From NCBI GenBank assembly GCA_016647705.1, contig CM028329.1, positions 60,467,231-60,531,230 on the forward strand: a stretch of DNA of 64,000 nucleotides, given 5' to 3'. Of this stretch, positions 17,010-31,126 are shown in pieces; positions within the stretch are counted from its first letter, which is position 1, and every line of letters begins with the position of its first letter. This DNA comes from Eucommia ulmoides. Its lineage: Eukaryota > Streptophyta > Magnoliopsida > Garryales > Eucommiaceae. The notes below the pieces were generated by a model, which was given only the letters and a program-made list of their open reading frames with translations, was not told the DNA's origin and ran no database searches. Made by a program: the position numbers and the translations under genes.

Positions 17010-20000
17010 CTAAAGGCACGGGCGTGAAAAAAGAAATTAGACCTAAAAAAATTGATATAATCTCCTCTTTTATACAACATTCTACACTTATTTTTATTAA
17101 ATATCGACAATAATTAACATTTAACTAACATCACCAACAATGTATATTACAAATACAATACAATCAATATCCAATAACACGGATAATTGACTATTAAAAT
17201 AATACCACAAACTTCCTAATAAAAAATACAATTCAATAGGATTCATTTCAAATATAATCTCCACTTTTATATAACATTCTACGCCTATTTTATTAATAAA
17301 ATCAACAATAATTAACATTTAAATGTTATCACCAACAAACAATTTATATTACAAATACAACACAATCGTATTCAATAACGTAGATATTCAACTATTAAAA
17401 TAATATTACAATTAAACAGGAGTTAAACTGAAACAAAATAAACAAATACAAAAAGAAAAAGAACTTTGAGTTTGCAACGTAAAATGGGAAAACAACTCAC
17501 TCTATGACTCCAATTTTATTCTTCGTCAAACAGCTTTAACTTCTTTCATTTAACTATATTGGCACAATGAAGATGATGCAAGATTATGTAAACCGGTAAG
17601 AACAAAAAATATAGAAACTTCATAAGTAAATAAAAAATAATAATACTGTACAGAAATTAAGTAATAAAAAATATAAAGAATTAAACACAAAAAACTAATT
17701 AAATCTATAGCAAGAAAACTAATCAAAAAATAATATTGCATAAAAGATAAGCAATCGGAACTCTGGGAACAGATAGAACAACAAAAGAAATTTAAGAAAT
17801 TATTTTTTTCAAAAATTCTTCGGTACCGTTTGCCTATTAGAAACGTTTTTTTTTCTCACAATTACTTAGAACAAAAATACTAAACAAACATTACCTTTTT
17901 GGCAATTAAAAACATAAAAGACTTCCGTAAAAAAATTGAGAACAAAAACACTAAATACTCATCGAAGAAATTAATCAAACATGCATGAAATTAAAAGACC
18001 TTAAATATTGCAAAACACTATACAGCTAATTGTCTATACAATGTGCACAAACACCACCATCCAAGAGAAAAGAAATTCATTTACCTAAACTAACTAAAGT
18101 CAAAGCCATTTTAGATAAGCATGAAACCAATCTGGAAACATGAAAACACAAATTAAATTCATACCTTCTCAATTTCGCGATTCTCAGGATCTCTACTCGA
18201 GGTCAAACCTATAAATAACACAAAATACACAAAAAATGCTTGAGAACATAATTTAGAACAAAAACTAATTATTGAAAGAGAACAAAAAAAAAAAGAATAA
18301 ACGAAAACACACAAATAATTGCTAACAAAACCAAAAATCTGTTTAGTAAACAAAAATGATTTAGAACATGTGATTTAAAACAAAGAAGGATTTAGAACAG
18401 TTTTCTGTAAAAACAATGCGCATACAATATGCATAAACTACAACCCAATTGAAGAAATTCCCTTTTACCTAAAATAACTAAACTGAAATCTATTTCAAGT
18501 TGTTTCACAAAAACAATATAATCTGGAAACAAAAATTAAAATTGATTTTGGGTCAAAATCAACAATTTCAAATAGAGTATTACTCAAAAGGGGTATGAAT
18601 GTACCATTTTAACACCTGACTTATTCTTATTATCTACTAATTTGCATTAGCATCAGTCACTGCCTTGGTTATTTTGAAATACTACGCTTAAGATCTGATG
18701 AAGTACACACAATTTTCATGCAAACTAATCCTTTAAAAAAAATATACTGCTTTCGCATAAAAAAGAATCTATATAAAAGAAATTTCAAAACAAAAGAGAA
18801 AGGATAAAAAGAGTTCCTCCAACTCCATACCTACATTAATGAAGGTGAAGTCCGCAATCATTTTCTCAATGTTTCGGACTGTTTTATCACATCCTCGGGC
18901 CAGAAATGTTCCAAAGCTTGTCTGGATTCTGCATAAGATAGGAATGTTAAAGCTCAAAAGTACGCGATTAAGTAAATGCAGGGGGATGAAACCATGTAGA
19001 CTCAAAGCTTCAGGTTCCAAATCCAAGTGAAACGACAGGAATGGGAGGTAGAAAATGCACACCTACTATCTCTACTCTTGTCAAATTCACTATCAACAAC
19101 TATTAACGTTTGCATATGAGGTTTCACAAAGATTGATTAGATAATTGCATTCCTTCTTGGACTGCAAATAATAATAATTAAAAAAATAATGAAATTAAAT
19201 ATCTCTGTAGTAAAACCAAATTCCTAAGGAAGTTCCGCGAGAAGAATCTCCTCATGGTGAAAAGTGATGTATGTGTGTGTTTGATGAATTGGTAATTCAA
19301 GAAAAACTAATGTTAGTAAACAATAAAAGCAGATTGTTCCCAGATTTCTGTATTTGTTTCACGTTTTTGTAGGAACAAAAACACTGAACAAATGCCACTT
19401 TAATACTTATTTTCCTAGAAAACATTGAAAAGATAAAGACTTTTGGGATTAAATTTTATCGATTTTCATAATTAAATTTGTTCCTAAAATCTAGGAACTA
19501 AACAAAAGCAAAATTATTTTGTTCCCACTTCCCATAATAATAGAAACAAAAATTTGGTGCAAAATAACAAAACAAACCAGCTCGTCCCGCCAACATGGAC
19601 CAGATTTTTTTTTTTTTGGAAACGTATATGGAACAAAAAAAAAGAATAAAAAAACACAACCTATGTGTTTCTGTTTGGATTTTTGTTTCTGTTCTCAAGA
19701 AAACTTTCGACAAAAACACTAATATGGGAACAACTCTGATTTGTTCTCAAGTATTTGCCCTAAATTAAATTAAGCACCAATAATTGAGCAAATAGATACA
19801 ATAAGTAATTTTCAAATTTCTCGAACTTCATAGAAATATTCATAAAAACACAACACACGGTTTAGATAGAAATGAAAAATTAGAATATTTATTTTGAGAA
19901 AATAAATATATTATTTTGAAAAGTAAAGATGATTTATTTTGGGAAAAAAAATATTTTTATAAGAGAATAATAATGAGAAGTAAAGATGATTTATCTATTT

Positions 20001-22620
20001 AAATTGGAAAAGAAAATTTACCCCTTATTAAGAAAAATTATGAATAAATGGTTCTCTAATGGCAACAACCCAATATCAGTAGACCCAAATTTATAAAGTT
20101 ACTAAACAACTAAATAACTCAATCAATTAATCCCCCCCAAAAAAAAGTCCCATGTAAAACAAAATATGAACTTATCCCCACTCACTATCATGTAATATAC
20201 TTCATAAGTGAAGCTATTACCTAAAGAAATTGAACATAACATATCCGCTTGCAAAGATTTGGTTATTTTGGAAAAAGTGATGAAATATGTTAGTTGAAAA
20301 TTGAAAGTTGGCAACTAATTTGGGAAATTCAAAAAGGGAAAGTAAAACAATTATTTTGCAAGAAAAGGAATAATACAATGTTGTGCTAAAATTTCATATA
20401 CACAAATTTATATTTGACCACAAATGGATCATACAACTTTTGCATCCTAAAATTTTAATGTAAGTGTTGTGCTTTAGAGGGAGAGATTTATCTTTGGTAA
20501 AATATATTCAAGCGACAACAAAAAGGAAGAGGGGTGAAAAACTAATTCTAATCCAAATCAAAGATTTTATCTCAAGTTCTAGACCCTTCATTTTCTCAAA
20601 AGCAATTCTAACCATTAAATTCAATGTCTGTCTTTGATTTGTATTAGAGATATGCAAAAGATTAAGAGAAATGTAAAGGAAAAAGAGAAATATTACCTTT
20701 ACAATAATGATGGCTATGACACCTAGCACAATATAAGGAAGCGGAAGATGGAGATAGGTGTGTACCTGCCATGGAAGGAGAAACAGTTTTCTAAATCCAA
20801 AAGAGTTCAAACACAAACAATTTAGAAATCTCGAAACTAAAAAGAATAGTTGCAGATCTACACAATTCGCTATTAGCAATTTGCAGCATCTATATAAGCA
20901 CTTACCGATTTGAGTTTGCCATCTGACTGCAAAATAAATGGAGAAAAGCATGAACTATTTTAGTAACCTAAATTTGAAAATAGTGTAAACCATATGAACA
21001 TGAAAATTGTAATTTGACTTTCAAACAACAATTTGCCAATTCGATGTTAACTGGTGCAGTCCTATCGCCTGCCCAACAATACAACGGATTTTGAGAGAGA
21101 CGACCAGAGGTAAGAGAGGGAGAGGGGCGAACCTGTGGCGAGGGAGAGGCGAGATTTGGAGCGTGCCATAGATGTACCACCGAGAGAAACCATCTCCGAT
21201 CTTCACCGTCATTGCCAATCACTGTTGACCACCATTGCACCGGCATCATAAGGGCCGGAGAAGTCCTCTGCCAAGAGTGAGAAAGCAATAGAGTTGAGAG
21301 GGACGGCTGTGCAATTGCTTGAACGAAGAGAAAGCAAAGAACGTGAGAGAGAGGGATGAAGGACATACCTGGTGGTTGAAAGAGATGAAATAAGCAAACC
21401 CTTCGCCTGAAGAGGGAACCCCAGTGTTGGCGCAACAGACAGAAGCCGGGACCGCTGACTGTGATGGCGACGGAGGAATTTGCAGAGAGAAGAAATCGTG
21501 GCAATGAAGACGGCGGATTGAAGCGGCAGCGAGGGCGACGGGATTGAGAGAGTGGAGACTGTAGAACGATAGGGAATTAGGGATGAATGCAAAGAGCAGC
21601 TGTAGCCCTAATTTTGACGGTTTGTATAAGACAAAAGTGATGAATCAATTATTGACCTGGATCTGAGAGAAGGGAGTCTTACCACCGGCGAAAACTGGAT
21701 CAATCGAAGATTGAGCGAAGAGGGTTGCTGTGTAGGAAACGACGATGGCGATGAGCCGGCTATAGCGGCGATGTCAGGAGGGCTATGACGACGATGATTT
21801 CCGGTGATGGCGGAATGGATATGGTGGATGGATAGAGGAAGAGTGAGAGACGGGCTGAATGGTGAAGCTTAGGGACGAGAGAGAGGGGATGCGGATGAAA
21901 GGGGATACGAAAAAATCAAGGGATTGAGGTTTACAATAACATGGGGACGACATCAGGAGCGAGGAAGAGAAGGAGAGAGAGGGTGATGACAGAGCGGTGA
22001 TGGCGGCGGGAGAGAGAGAAGCGAGTTGGAGAAAATAGGAGCAACAATCGATTTCTGGCGATGGAGATGGTTCGACGATGGCGTTGATGGCGCGATGGAG
22101 ATGGCGATGTCTGGTAACAGCGATGGAGATGGAGACGGCGCGGTGGTGCTCTGGTAGTAGCGGTGACGGCGGTTGGGATTGTGAGGATTGGGGATGATCT
22201 GAAGAGGAAAGGTAGAGGTCAAGCTTTGGGAATGGAGATGGCTATAAAATTGAGAGCGCAAATTAGGCTGTTGCGATTATGGCGGGATTGTGAGAGATTT
22301 GGGGGAGTTATTTGTAGATAGAGAAACTATAGTGTTGTGACTTGAGATTTTTTTTTAAAAAATAGTCAACCACAACCGTTGGATCGAAACGATCTCACGG
22401 TAAAAAATGATCAAAAAATATCAACCCTTGATCTAATCTGATCGGATGGCCAAAAATGTCTCTTGACATCATTTAATTTTGTCCGTTGGATATCCAATCT
22501 AACGGTCCAAAATGTCTCAAATATAAAATGTCTCCAAATCTAATCTTAACCGTACGATACTCGATCCGACGGCTCAAAATGTAAATATGTCTTGATTTAT
22601 ATATATATATATATATAATA
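17010..22620 (-). mobile_element. Helitron-like element, copy 2
   Basis: The minus-strand 3' part near 17010-17090 has CCGTGCCTTTAG and the same following words as copy 1, but the terminal hairpin is broken. The 5' part (22360-22620) has the series of ...CCGTTGGAT... and ...CGGCTCAAAATG... words seen at 16390-16620. The middle shares blocks in inverted orientation with copy 3; for example, 18880-19080 is the complement of about 24180-24310. GC-rich stretches at 21040-21600 and 21700-22260 give long open frames on both strands and are low-complexity, not convincing genes. No transposase is seen. Confidence 0.5.
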
Positions 22621-22624
22621 TAAA

Positions 22625-25600
22625 TCAGATCCTAATTTGAAAATGTCCCAAACATATTTTTGGAGGGAGAAGTTTTAGGCCATTGGATCTCATATCCAAG
22701 GGCTTAAAATGAACTATAGGAGAGACATTTCTATCCATTGGATCAAAAGTGATCCAATGGTTAAGACCAAAGCCTTTTGCACTGACTCATCTCTCCTCTC
22801 ACTCACTCAATCGCTCCAACGGTCCAACCCCCTCTCTCTCTCGCCTCACTCCTTCAGACTCCCAGCCTCTTGCTTCTCTCTCTATCTATCGTTCAATATC
22901 TCTCTCGCTTCCTCATCCCAGCCGTCACGCCTCGCACGTCACCGTGCCACCGTCGATCGCCGTGCAGCTACCACCGCAAACGCCACCAGATCTTCGAGCT
23001 TCAACCATCGCCGTACAACAAAATCCAGCCAAGCACCGTTCGAGCTTCGACCATCACCAACGCCTCTCAACACTGCCGCCGCTGCCATTGCCTTTGCCAC
23101 TGCAAACAGTAAGCATAACTTTCTTCTCTTTCGATTTTCTTCTTCTTTTGATTCTTGATTGCTGTTCAAGATTTATGTTCAAATCAATTGATTTCTCTAT
23201 TTCTCTCTCTCAAGGTTGACATGGACGAGAACCCATTTCCTTGCGCTTCGCCTCCAACATTTGTGTTCATATCTCTGATCAAATCAATGGGGAGTAAACC
23301 CAAAGATAGATTGATGTTCTTCAGGGTTTTAATCGACGAATTTATAAAAAAAAATCGTGAGTTCCCCTCTTAATTTCTCCAATTTATTTATCTGTTTCTT
23401 GCGATTTGGGTGTTGAATTTGCTGAAATTCTAGGTCTCCTGTTCAGTCGCTGCCATCACCGTTGCGTTTCCTCCCTTTGTCTTCAATTTTGTTCAGGTAA
23501 GTGATTATTGTCTTCAATTTTGTTCAGGTAAGTGATTATTGTCTTCAATTAGGGTTAATATTTCTACTGTTCCCCTCTTAATTTGGGTGTTTAATCTGCT
23601 GAAATTCAGGTTCTTCTATTCTGCAACTGTCGTCACCGTTGCATCTCCTTCTTTTTTTGTTCAGGTAAGTGATTAGTGTCTTTAATTAGTGCTAATAATT
23701 TTTTGTAAATTAATTCTTTGATAATTGTCTATAATTATAGTTAGGTTATCAATTTCTGCAGCACGCCCAAAATAGAAACTATTCCCCAATATGTCTTTCT
23801 CTATCTCTCCGTTTAGCTGCAACATCCAAAAAGAAAGATCTAGGGGGGTTGGATGAGAAGTCAACGAGGTATGCGATCGAGAGGATGAACTACTTATTTG
23901 TTTTTTTTTTTTCTCGAATTGATGGTAAGTTTGTGATTTGAAGTTTTTGAGCTTTTGATTTGGGTGTAGAATCGATAGAGTTGATGGGAAAGGAGATTAG
24001 TGGGTTGAAGTGATCCCTTGGTGCTAAGAGTTGTTATTTTTCATAATTTCTTGGTGAGTGCCCCTAACTATTGGTATATGTGTATTCACGTTGAACTGTT
24101 GTGCATCCTAATCACATTTTATTCTTGGATTATTGGCGTGATTAGTACGCATCAAACACACGCATATCACTTTGTTGATAGTGAAAATGCCAAGAGTAGA
24201 GATAGTAGGTGTGCATTTTTGGACCGTGAAGCTCTAAATCTTTATCGTTTCATCCCCCTGCATTTACTTAATCACGTACTTTTGAGCTTTGACATTCCTG
24301 GCCCGAGGACATTGAGAAACGGATTACCCCTAACGTTTTGTTAATGCTCGAACAGGTAGCTTTGATTTCAACAAATTTATCTCTCTATTTCTCCGAAATT
24401 TCAGGTATGTTGAACCTCAATTTATCTCAAAATTTCCGCTAATTTATCTCTCTATTTACTGTTTATAAAGTGAGCTTCGACGGTGCACATTTAGTGTTTA
24501 TTTAGCGAGGTTGATTCTCTCTCTATATTTCTCCAAAATTTCAGGTATGTAGAACCTTAACCTAATTTTGGTAACATCAACCCTAATTACGTCTTCTCAC
24601 TTCTTTGATGGCGTTTGCTTAGTGTATCCTTTCTAATCCCCTCTTCTCTTTGATGACGTTTGTTTATTGTTTCTGTTCAGTGTTTCTATTCTCATAGAAC
24701 TTGGAACATGAATGGGTTTGTTTAGTGTTTCTGTTCTACTCCCCTATTCTCTTTGATGGCGTTTGTTTAGTGTTTATTTAGACGGCGTTTGTTTATTGTT
24801 TTTGTTCTCAGAGAACTTGGAACAATAATGCGTTTGTTTAGTGTTTTTTTAGATGGCATTTGTTTGGTGTTTTTGTTCTACGTGTATTTTTGTTTTCTGC
24901 TTCTTCTTTTTGAGAACAGAAACACTAAAAAGAATCGCCCACAAAACATCCTCTTCTTTGCTAATTTAAATTTGTTTTAAAAACTCTCACGGAAATTTGT
25001 TCTCTAATTTCTGTTTCTATTCTCAGTTTTCTGTGAAAAAAAATAAATTGAATTTTGTTCCAATTACTAAGAATAATGTATTAATTCTCTAATTTTTGGG
25101 AACAGAATGGAAACACATTTGTATTAATTCTCTAATTTCTGTTTCTGTTCCCAGTTTTCTGGGGAAAAAAAATTAATTCTCTAATTTATGTTTATGTTTC
25201 CTAATTATTTGTTTTTGTTTCAATTACTAAGAATAAAATAGAAATGTTCTTAATTTTTCTTGAAATAGGCCATTAGAACACATTTGAGTGAGGATTCGAT
25301 GATCAGTTTTCTTTGTGAGAAATAAAAATCGTTTCAATATAATTTTGCTATTTGAATAATTGAATAATTTTGCTATTTTTCTATTGCAAATCATCATATT
25401 AATTGAATAATTTCTTTGAAAAACCAAATCAATAAAGGTTTTTTTTTTATATCAGATTTTTGTTCACCTGTTCCAAGAGAACTGGAACAGAAACATTGAA
25501 CAGATGCCACTTTAGATAGTTGCACTCAATTTTCTTCATTTTTTCCTTTTTGGATTTTGATTTTTTTCTTCTGAAAGGTAAACAAGATGAACCCGGCGTA

Positions 25601-27382
25601 TCCTTAGATAGTTGACATCAATATTATTCGTATCTTTTTTTTTTTTTTTTTTCAATTGTTTCTTCTGAAAGGTGGATGGAATCAACATGGCATATTGTTT
25701 CTCCTCCTAATGCTCATGAATCTCTCATCCCTCTCAAGAAATCATTCGTTGGCTGCAACTTAAGGTTCTGCTTTCTCCGTTGTTGTTGTTGTTGTTGTCG
25801 TCGTCGCTGCTATTTCCCTTCGTTTCGCTTGTGTTTAGGTACATGATTGATTGATTTATGAATCTCCATGCTTTTAAGAATTCTTAGCATTGTCATCTAA
25901 AAAAAATCATTGATTTATAAATCTTTGTGTTTTCCTCTTGAAGCGTTTGGAGCATGGCTCCCTACTCTACCTAATAACTCTCTTCAATATATGATTGACA
26001 TTTTTAATATATTTATATGGTTTTATATCCATTTGTAACCATAACTTCATTGGCATGGATGTGATAATCATGTTTATATCGGAAAGAAACACGGTTGAGA
26101 TGAGAGCATTTATTAGTGTTTGTTCCAGAACACATTTGATTTTATTTTATTTTTTGAAAAATTAGGGATTTTTATTAGTGTTATTATTCTAAGAGAAAGC
26201 TCCAGTTGTATCTTTGTTCTTTGTCTTTTCCTTTCTTTTATATTTAAAAAGTCATTTAATGCTTTGGAATTTTAAAATCAAAAGTAACATTCAAATTTTA
26301 ATGTCAACCCCATTTTTCTCCTTTTGTTTTTGTCTAATTATGAATTTGAAAGATATTTGTTGTTGGCATTTGACAGTTTCAATTTTAGCTTTTAAGGGAG
26401 TAGAGAAGCTAGGAGAGTTGTATGTTACACTTGGTGGAGTGATTCTTTTAAAGTAAAAGGGGGTTTGACAATTTCATCTCTGGTTGCAGAGGAGCATTTT
26501 CCACAATTGTTGGATCTACACTCGAATAAAACCCGTTACCCATTACTCTCAAAGGAGTCTCGACTAAAAAATTTTGTGTTCTTCTTATCTGTCTCAATTA
26601 TGGATAAGTAAATGTCTCGATTGAATAGAGAATTATTTAGATTTTGCTAGATATTAGCACTGTTGTTTTTCTGACCAAAAATGTGAATTTAGGGATCAAT
26701 GATGACTATTGGAACAGTTCTAGGGTTCTAATAATAAAACTCTCTAACGTTTATTACACTTCATAAATGAATATCTAATCAAATATATTGATGTTTTCTG
26801 TTTTGGTATAAAGATTTACTGCGCAGATTTTGGATTTGTTATCGTCTTTGTCGGTGACGGTATGTGTCTCGACTAAAACACAATATAAAATGTTATTTCT
26901 AATTGTTTTTTTTTTCTTGACTGTACTACCCTTTATATAGTTTTTGGAAATACTGAATTTTGTGTTTCAATTCCATGAAACCAAATGTCGCCTAAAGATC
27001 GATTGTTTTTAACCATTTCATTTGTGATTTCACCTTTATGACTTTAAACATATAGTCTTGATTGATAGTTTCTATTGATGCTTAATTGTTGTTTAATATT
27101 GTTAAAATGAAATTAGTGTGGTCTTGATTGATATTCATCTGTTGGTTATTATTAAAGAATAACGTAGTGCACGAAGGCTCCCACCGTTGAGGGGTCTGGG
27201 AAGGGTTAGATGTATATACAAATGAGATTGTATTAATTTATTTTTTTGGTTCGTGTTTATAGTATTGTGTTGTTGTGTTTTAATAAAATATGTGTATAAT
27301 GTTATATAAACAAAAGAGATTATATAGATTTTTTTTTTTTTTTGTTTTACATCCGTGCCTTCAGGCACGGGTTATTCCCTAG
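22625..27382 (+). mobile_element. Helitron-like element, copy 3 (3' end at 27382)
   Basis: The 3' end is clear: a perfect hairpin CCGTGCCT-TC-AGGCACGG at 27353-27370, then GTTATTCC and CTAG at 27379-27382, followed by T in an AT run. The left limit is inferred from where copy 2 ends, next to an (AT)n run at about 22600-22620. The element begins with ATTGGAT / ATCCAAT words (22680-22760), followed by a gene-like CT-rich leader and GC-rich stretch (22800-23110). A T-rich body holds many GTTTCTGTTC words. Copies 2 and 3 lie head to head. Confidence 0.55.
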
Positions 27383-27643
27383 TATATATATATATATATA
27401 TAAATAAAAGTGGGACCCATTTTTCATCCTTATCTTCTTCCTACCTGACATGCATGTGTGTGTCTTTATATTACATGTCCGCTTAATGAAATGAGATCAT
27501 GCATCTGTGGCTTAAATTATTCCACACAAAAGCTATTTTAGTATAATTTTTACAGAATTATACAAACATTCCTATAATTTATATAATATTATTATTAAAC
27601 TTAAAAATTACACTTATAACTCCACAAATTATCAAATATTCTT

Positions 27644-27958
27644 TTATACTTTATAATTCTCATAATATACAAAATAACCCCTCAAATATTTATTTTTGCT
27701 ATTTCCCGATTCATCTTCATATCCTTTTATAGCTGTTTCGTGGATTATTAGGTTGCCAATAAGTTCATCGATTGTGTATAATGTGAGATCCGTAGCTTCC
27801 TCGTTTGCAATCACCTTTGGCTCCCAAATTTTAGTCAATGACCTCGGAACCTTTCGTACTTTGTCCTCCATGGAATAAGGCTTTTCGAGTTGACCAAGAT
27901 TGTTACAGATATTATTGAATCTTATGTACATTTCCGGAATCATTTTTGCATCACCCAT
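27644..27958 (-). pseudogene. copia-type gag (UBN2) fragment
   Basis: A 104-aa open frame includes Y-I-R-F-N-N-I, L-G-Q-L-E-K-P-Y-S, R-K-V-P-R-S-L and W-E-P-K-V-I, with D-E-L-I-G-N-L at the C-terminal side. These match the plant UBN2 / copia gag core, where the usual forms are R-F-N-x-I, V-R-K-x-L-R-S-L-P and W-x-P-K-V-T-A-I-E-E-A. Only this middle part of gag is present; neither pol nor LTRs adjoin it. It lies just left of a second Helitron-type hairpin, so it may have been captured. Confidence 0.75.
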
Positions 27959-28109
27959 TTTGAATAAAAGATATTATTGAATATAGTTGAATTATTAAAA
28001 TTTACGATAATTTAAATAGACATATTTAGATTACAATCTACTTAAGTTATACATTAATGAAATAAACAATAAAATATATGCATTAAAAAAATTTAAACTC
28101 CGCAAATAA

Positions 28110-28150
28110 AGAACTCAATATCCCGCATGTTGCGCGGGTATAAACTATAA
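28110..28150 (+). repeat. Degenerate Helitron 3' terminus
   Basis: CCCGC...GCGGG at 28122-28138, followed by TATAAACTATAA, resembles the common plant Helitron end (GC-rich hairpin, about 8 nt, CTAG), but the last base is changed (CTAT). If real, the element would lie to the left and include the gag fragment. Confidence 0.4.
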
Positions 28151-28809
28151 ATAGAAAAGAGGTGAAGCAACTTTTTTGAGTTTTTGAAAAGAAGCTTTAG
28201 AGAATTCAGACGATGATCTAAATTCTACTTGGGCTGAAATTTCAGGAGTTTGTTCTTGGTATCAAGTACTTTGTTTTTATCGGTCCTAACCATTGGTAAC
28301 CCTCTTCTATATCTTCGTCATATTTTCTTCACATTAAACTGTTCAATCTCTAAATTCAAGCAAGCAAATTGCCAAAACACAACCCGATTTGATTTTTTTT
28401 TTTTTTTTTTTACCACTGGAGATAAAATTTCTCAGAATCAACACATTCTTTTGACCGAATCCCTTTCGCAATAAGTCGAGTTTTCTACTTTTGGAGTGAG
28501 TTGTTTCTTTAGTTTTCAATTTGTAAAACCATTCATTTTTTGGAGTTCTCTTGCCTTTAAGAAATTATACAAGTCATAAATGTTGTTCTTGCGCGTGCAA
28601 ATACTTCGTCTCTTTTTGCATGACTTCACTGGATTGGTTTTTTCGTAGAAAGCCTTCTATCTTTAATGAAGTTTCTTAACTGAACATCAACTGGTGAGAG
28701 TACCCTAGGGATAATTTTTATTGCAAATTACTTAATTTTGAAAAAATAAATATACATACATATATATTTAACCGGTATTTTTTTTACGCAAAAAAATATT
28801 TTTTTTTAA

Positions 28810-28851
<42 letters not shown>

Positions 28852-30533
28852 GGATATATGGTGAGAGGTCTTAATTATGACACGAAATTAATAAAAATTA
28901 TAATTATTTTAGTTTTAATACCATTTATTAGAGTTTATTAAAATACGAACTTCCAATTAGTGGTGCGTTGCCACCTGCTGCCACACACCAGATTTTGACA
29001 ATTGGTTTTTGGCCACCATCGACCACCTCAACTTTTTAACTACATTCAACTAATTTTTTAGTAATATATCTAATATACTTTTTATTGATTTTTTTTTAAT
29101 TATATTTAACTAAATTTTTAAATATTGGTCGATGAAAAATTACATGAATGTAATTAAAATGGACTAAAATATAATTAAAAATACAATTAAAATTTTGACT
29201 AAAAAATATATCATGTAACTAAAATTGGACTAAAAAAATAATGAGTTTTTTTAATATTTAGTTCTCATTCAAGAGGTTATGTATAAAAAAAATCCTTTTG
29301 AACAATTTGTTTAGGAATCAGACCTCCATGTACAATTAGTTAAGTTTTTGGTTCTTTGGCAGACAAAAAAGATAGTAAAAAGACATATATACCCCTGAAA
29401 CAAATCACATCTCTCTCATTTATGTTAACTGTTCACTCTGTCCTCTCTCTCACTCTAAACTCATGTAACTAAAAATGGACTAAAAAAATAATGAGTCTTT
29501 TATTATTTAGTCCTCATTCAAGAGGTTATGTAGAAAAAAAAAATTTCCTTTTGAACAACTTGTTTAGGAATTAGACCTTCAAGTACAATCAATTAAGTTT
29601 TTAGTTCTTTGACAGACAAAAAAGATAACAAAAAGATATATACCCTTGAAACAAATCACATCTCTCTCATTTACGTTAACTATTCACTCTGTCCTCTCTC
29701 TCACTCTAAACTCACTTACGCTTTCTCACTCACTCTCTAAACTGAACAAATCCCCCCTCTCTCTCTAACATCTCTCACTCTATCATCTCTCTCTCTCTCT
29801 CAACTGGTTCACTCTCTCTCTCTGTCTTCTTTAACACCTCTCTCTCTCTCTCTCTCTTTAAAAACCTTAATCACAGATCCGACGAGGTTGTGGAGTACTA
29901 CAACCGTAGGCCACCAGCTAGATCCAAGAACAACCGCCAGCCACTAGCCAGATCTGGCAACCATCACCGGCCACCAGCCAGATCCGAACCATCGAACGCC
30001 ACCGTTACTAGATTCGAACCACTGAACGCCACCGCCTTAAATTACCTAAATTTTTGTTGCCGTCTTTATATATGATGTTCAAGGTAAGATTCAATGTCCA
30101 TTAATCAATATTTTTTTGTTGTTGCTAGTTTGTTTTTTTTTCTTATTTTTGATGAATCGTTTTAAAGCTAATTTGACCTTTTTTGTTCAGATTCGGTTTC
30201 GAATTGGGGGATTTGTGATGGATTGAACACAATTTTGGCGTTCTGGTTTCTATGTTTTGTATAATTGTTGAGTGGATTCGAAGATTTAATATTTGATTCG
30301 ATTTTTTAGTGCGGTTTGGTGATGTCGCTTCTGCCAAAAATGATTCGATTCAGATCCGAGAGGTATGGAACGATAATCTCGAGAAGGAGTTCGATTTGAT
30401 TCGGTGAAATCGTTAACACCCACCTTTAACATCCAATGCCGTCGCCATTTCCGCAAATCGTAAGTTCATGCAACTCCATACTTCATTTTTTTCCGCTTTC
30501 GAAACAGAAGTTTCAGCAAAATCGTTAATGGTT

Positions 30534-30571
<38 letters not shown>

Positions 30572-30980
30572 ACGGTGCTACCTTCATCGAAAAAAGGTAC
30601 CTTCTGAGGGGCTGGTACCTCGACGATTTGAGATATGAGGGTCTTGGAGCAGTAATTTTCAATATTTTTTATTTCCATTTCATTTCCATTTCTTGATTTC
30701 CATTTGTTTTTTTTTCATGGTTTGGTTGTATTAGTTTTAATGTATAGATTTTTTTCTTATTGAATGTGTTTTGGTGGTGAGGATGGTGGGGATATGAATG
30801 GTGGAAGAGTGATAACTTTTTACGTTAACGTTAGTGTCTTTGCGTGATTGTTTCCTATATGTTTGTCTAGATAACATGACATGCGTTAACGTTAATATAG
30901 AGAGACCTAAAAAATGTGCATTAACGTTAACGCAAATCCAACCTAAATACACATTTAGCTCAAAAGGATAAAATATCACA
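28150..30980. other. Repeat-rich DNA without a recognised gene
   Basis: Contents are T runs at 28382-28403 and 28809-28848; a 250-bp tandem duplication (29211-29711); CT-rich stretches at 29680-29860 and a (CT)n run at 30537-30568; a short GC-richer leader-like stretch at 29880-30070 with R-P-P-A-R-S repeats in one frame; and the first members of the TTAACGTTAA motif series from 30824. The start and end resemble a larger transposon interrupted by the solo LTR at 30986, because words near 29330 (AGGAATCAGACCTCC) recur inverted near 33765. Confidence 0.4.
29211..29711 (+). repeat. Tandem duplication, unit about 250 bp
   Basis: Two adjacent units, 29211-29460 and 29461-29711, both begin TCATGTAACTAAAA. 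They run through the same series (ATAATGAG..., AGGAATYAGACC..., CAAAAAAGATA..., CTCTCTCTCACTCTAAACTCA) with scattered differences. Confidence 0.85.
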
Positions 30981-30985
30981 TATAG

Positions 30986-31065
30986 TATCACACCCCTCCC
31001 CGGGTCCCCCATCGCCTGGGGTCGGGTGTGACATCGACCTGATGTTACCTGACCGATCAACAAAA

Positions 31066-31126
<61 letters not shown>

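Noticed and set aside
20968-22261. Minus-strand open frames of 100-178 aa
   Set aside because: Same composition effect on the minus strand of copy 2. No start context, no domain and no conservation of frame with copy 3.
22709-23219. Overlapping long open frames on both strands, Ser/Pro/Arg-rich
   Set aside because: Open in several frames at once because of CT/GC-rich low-complexity sequence inside a Helitron-like element. No recognisable domain.
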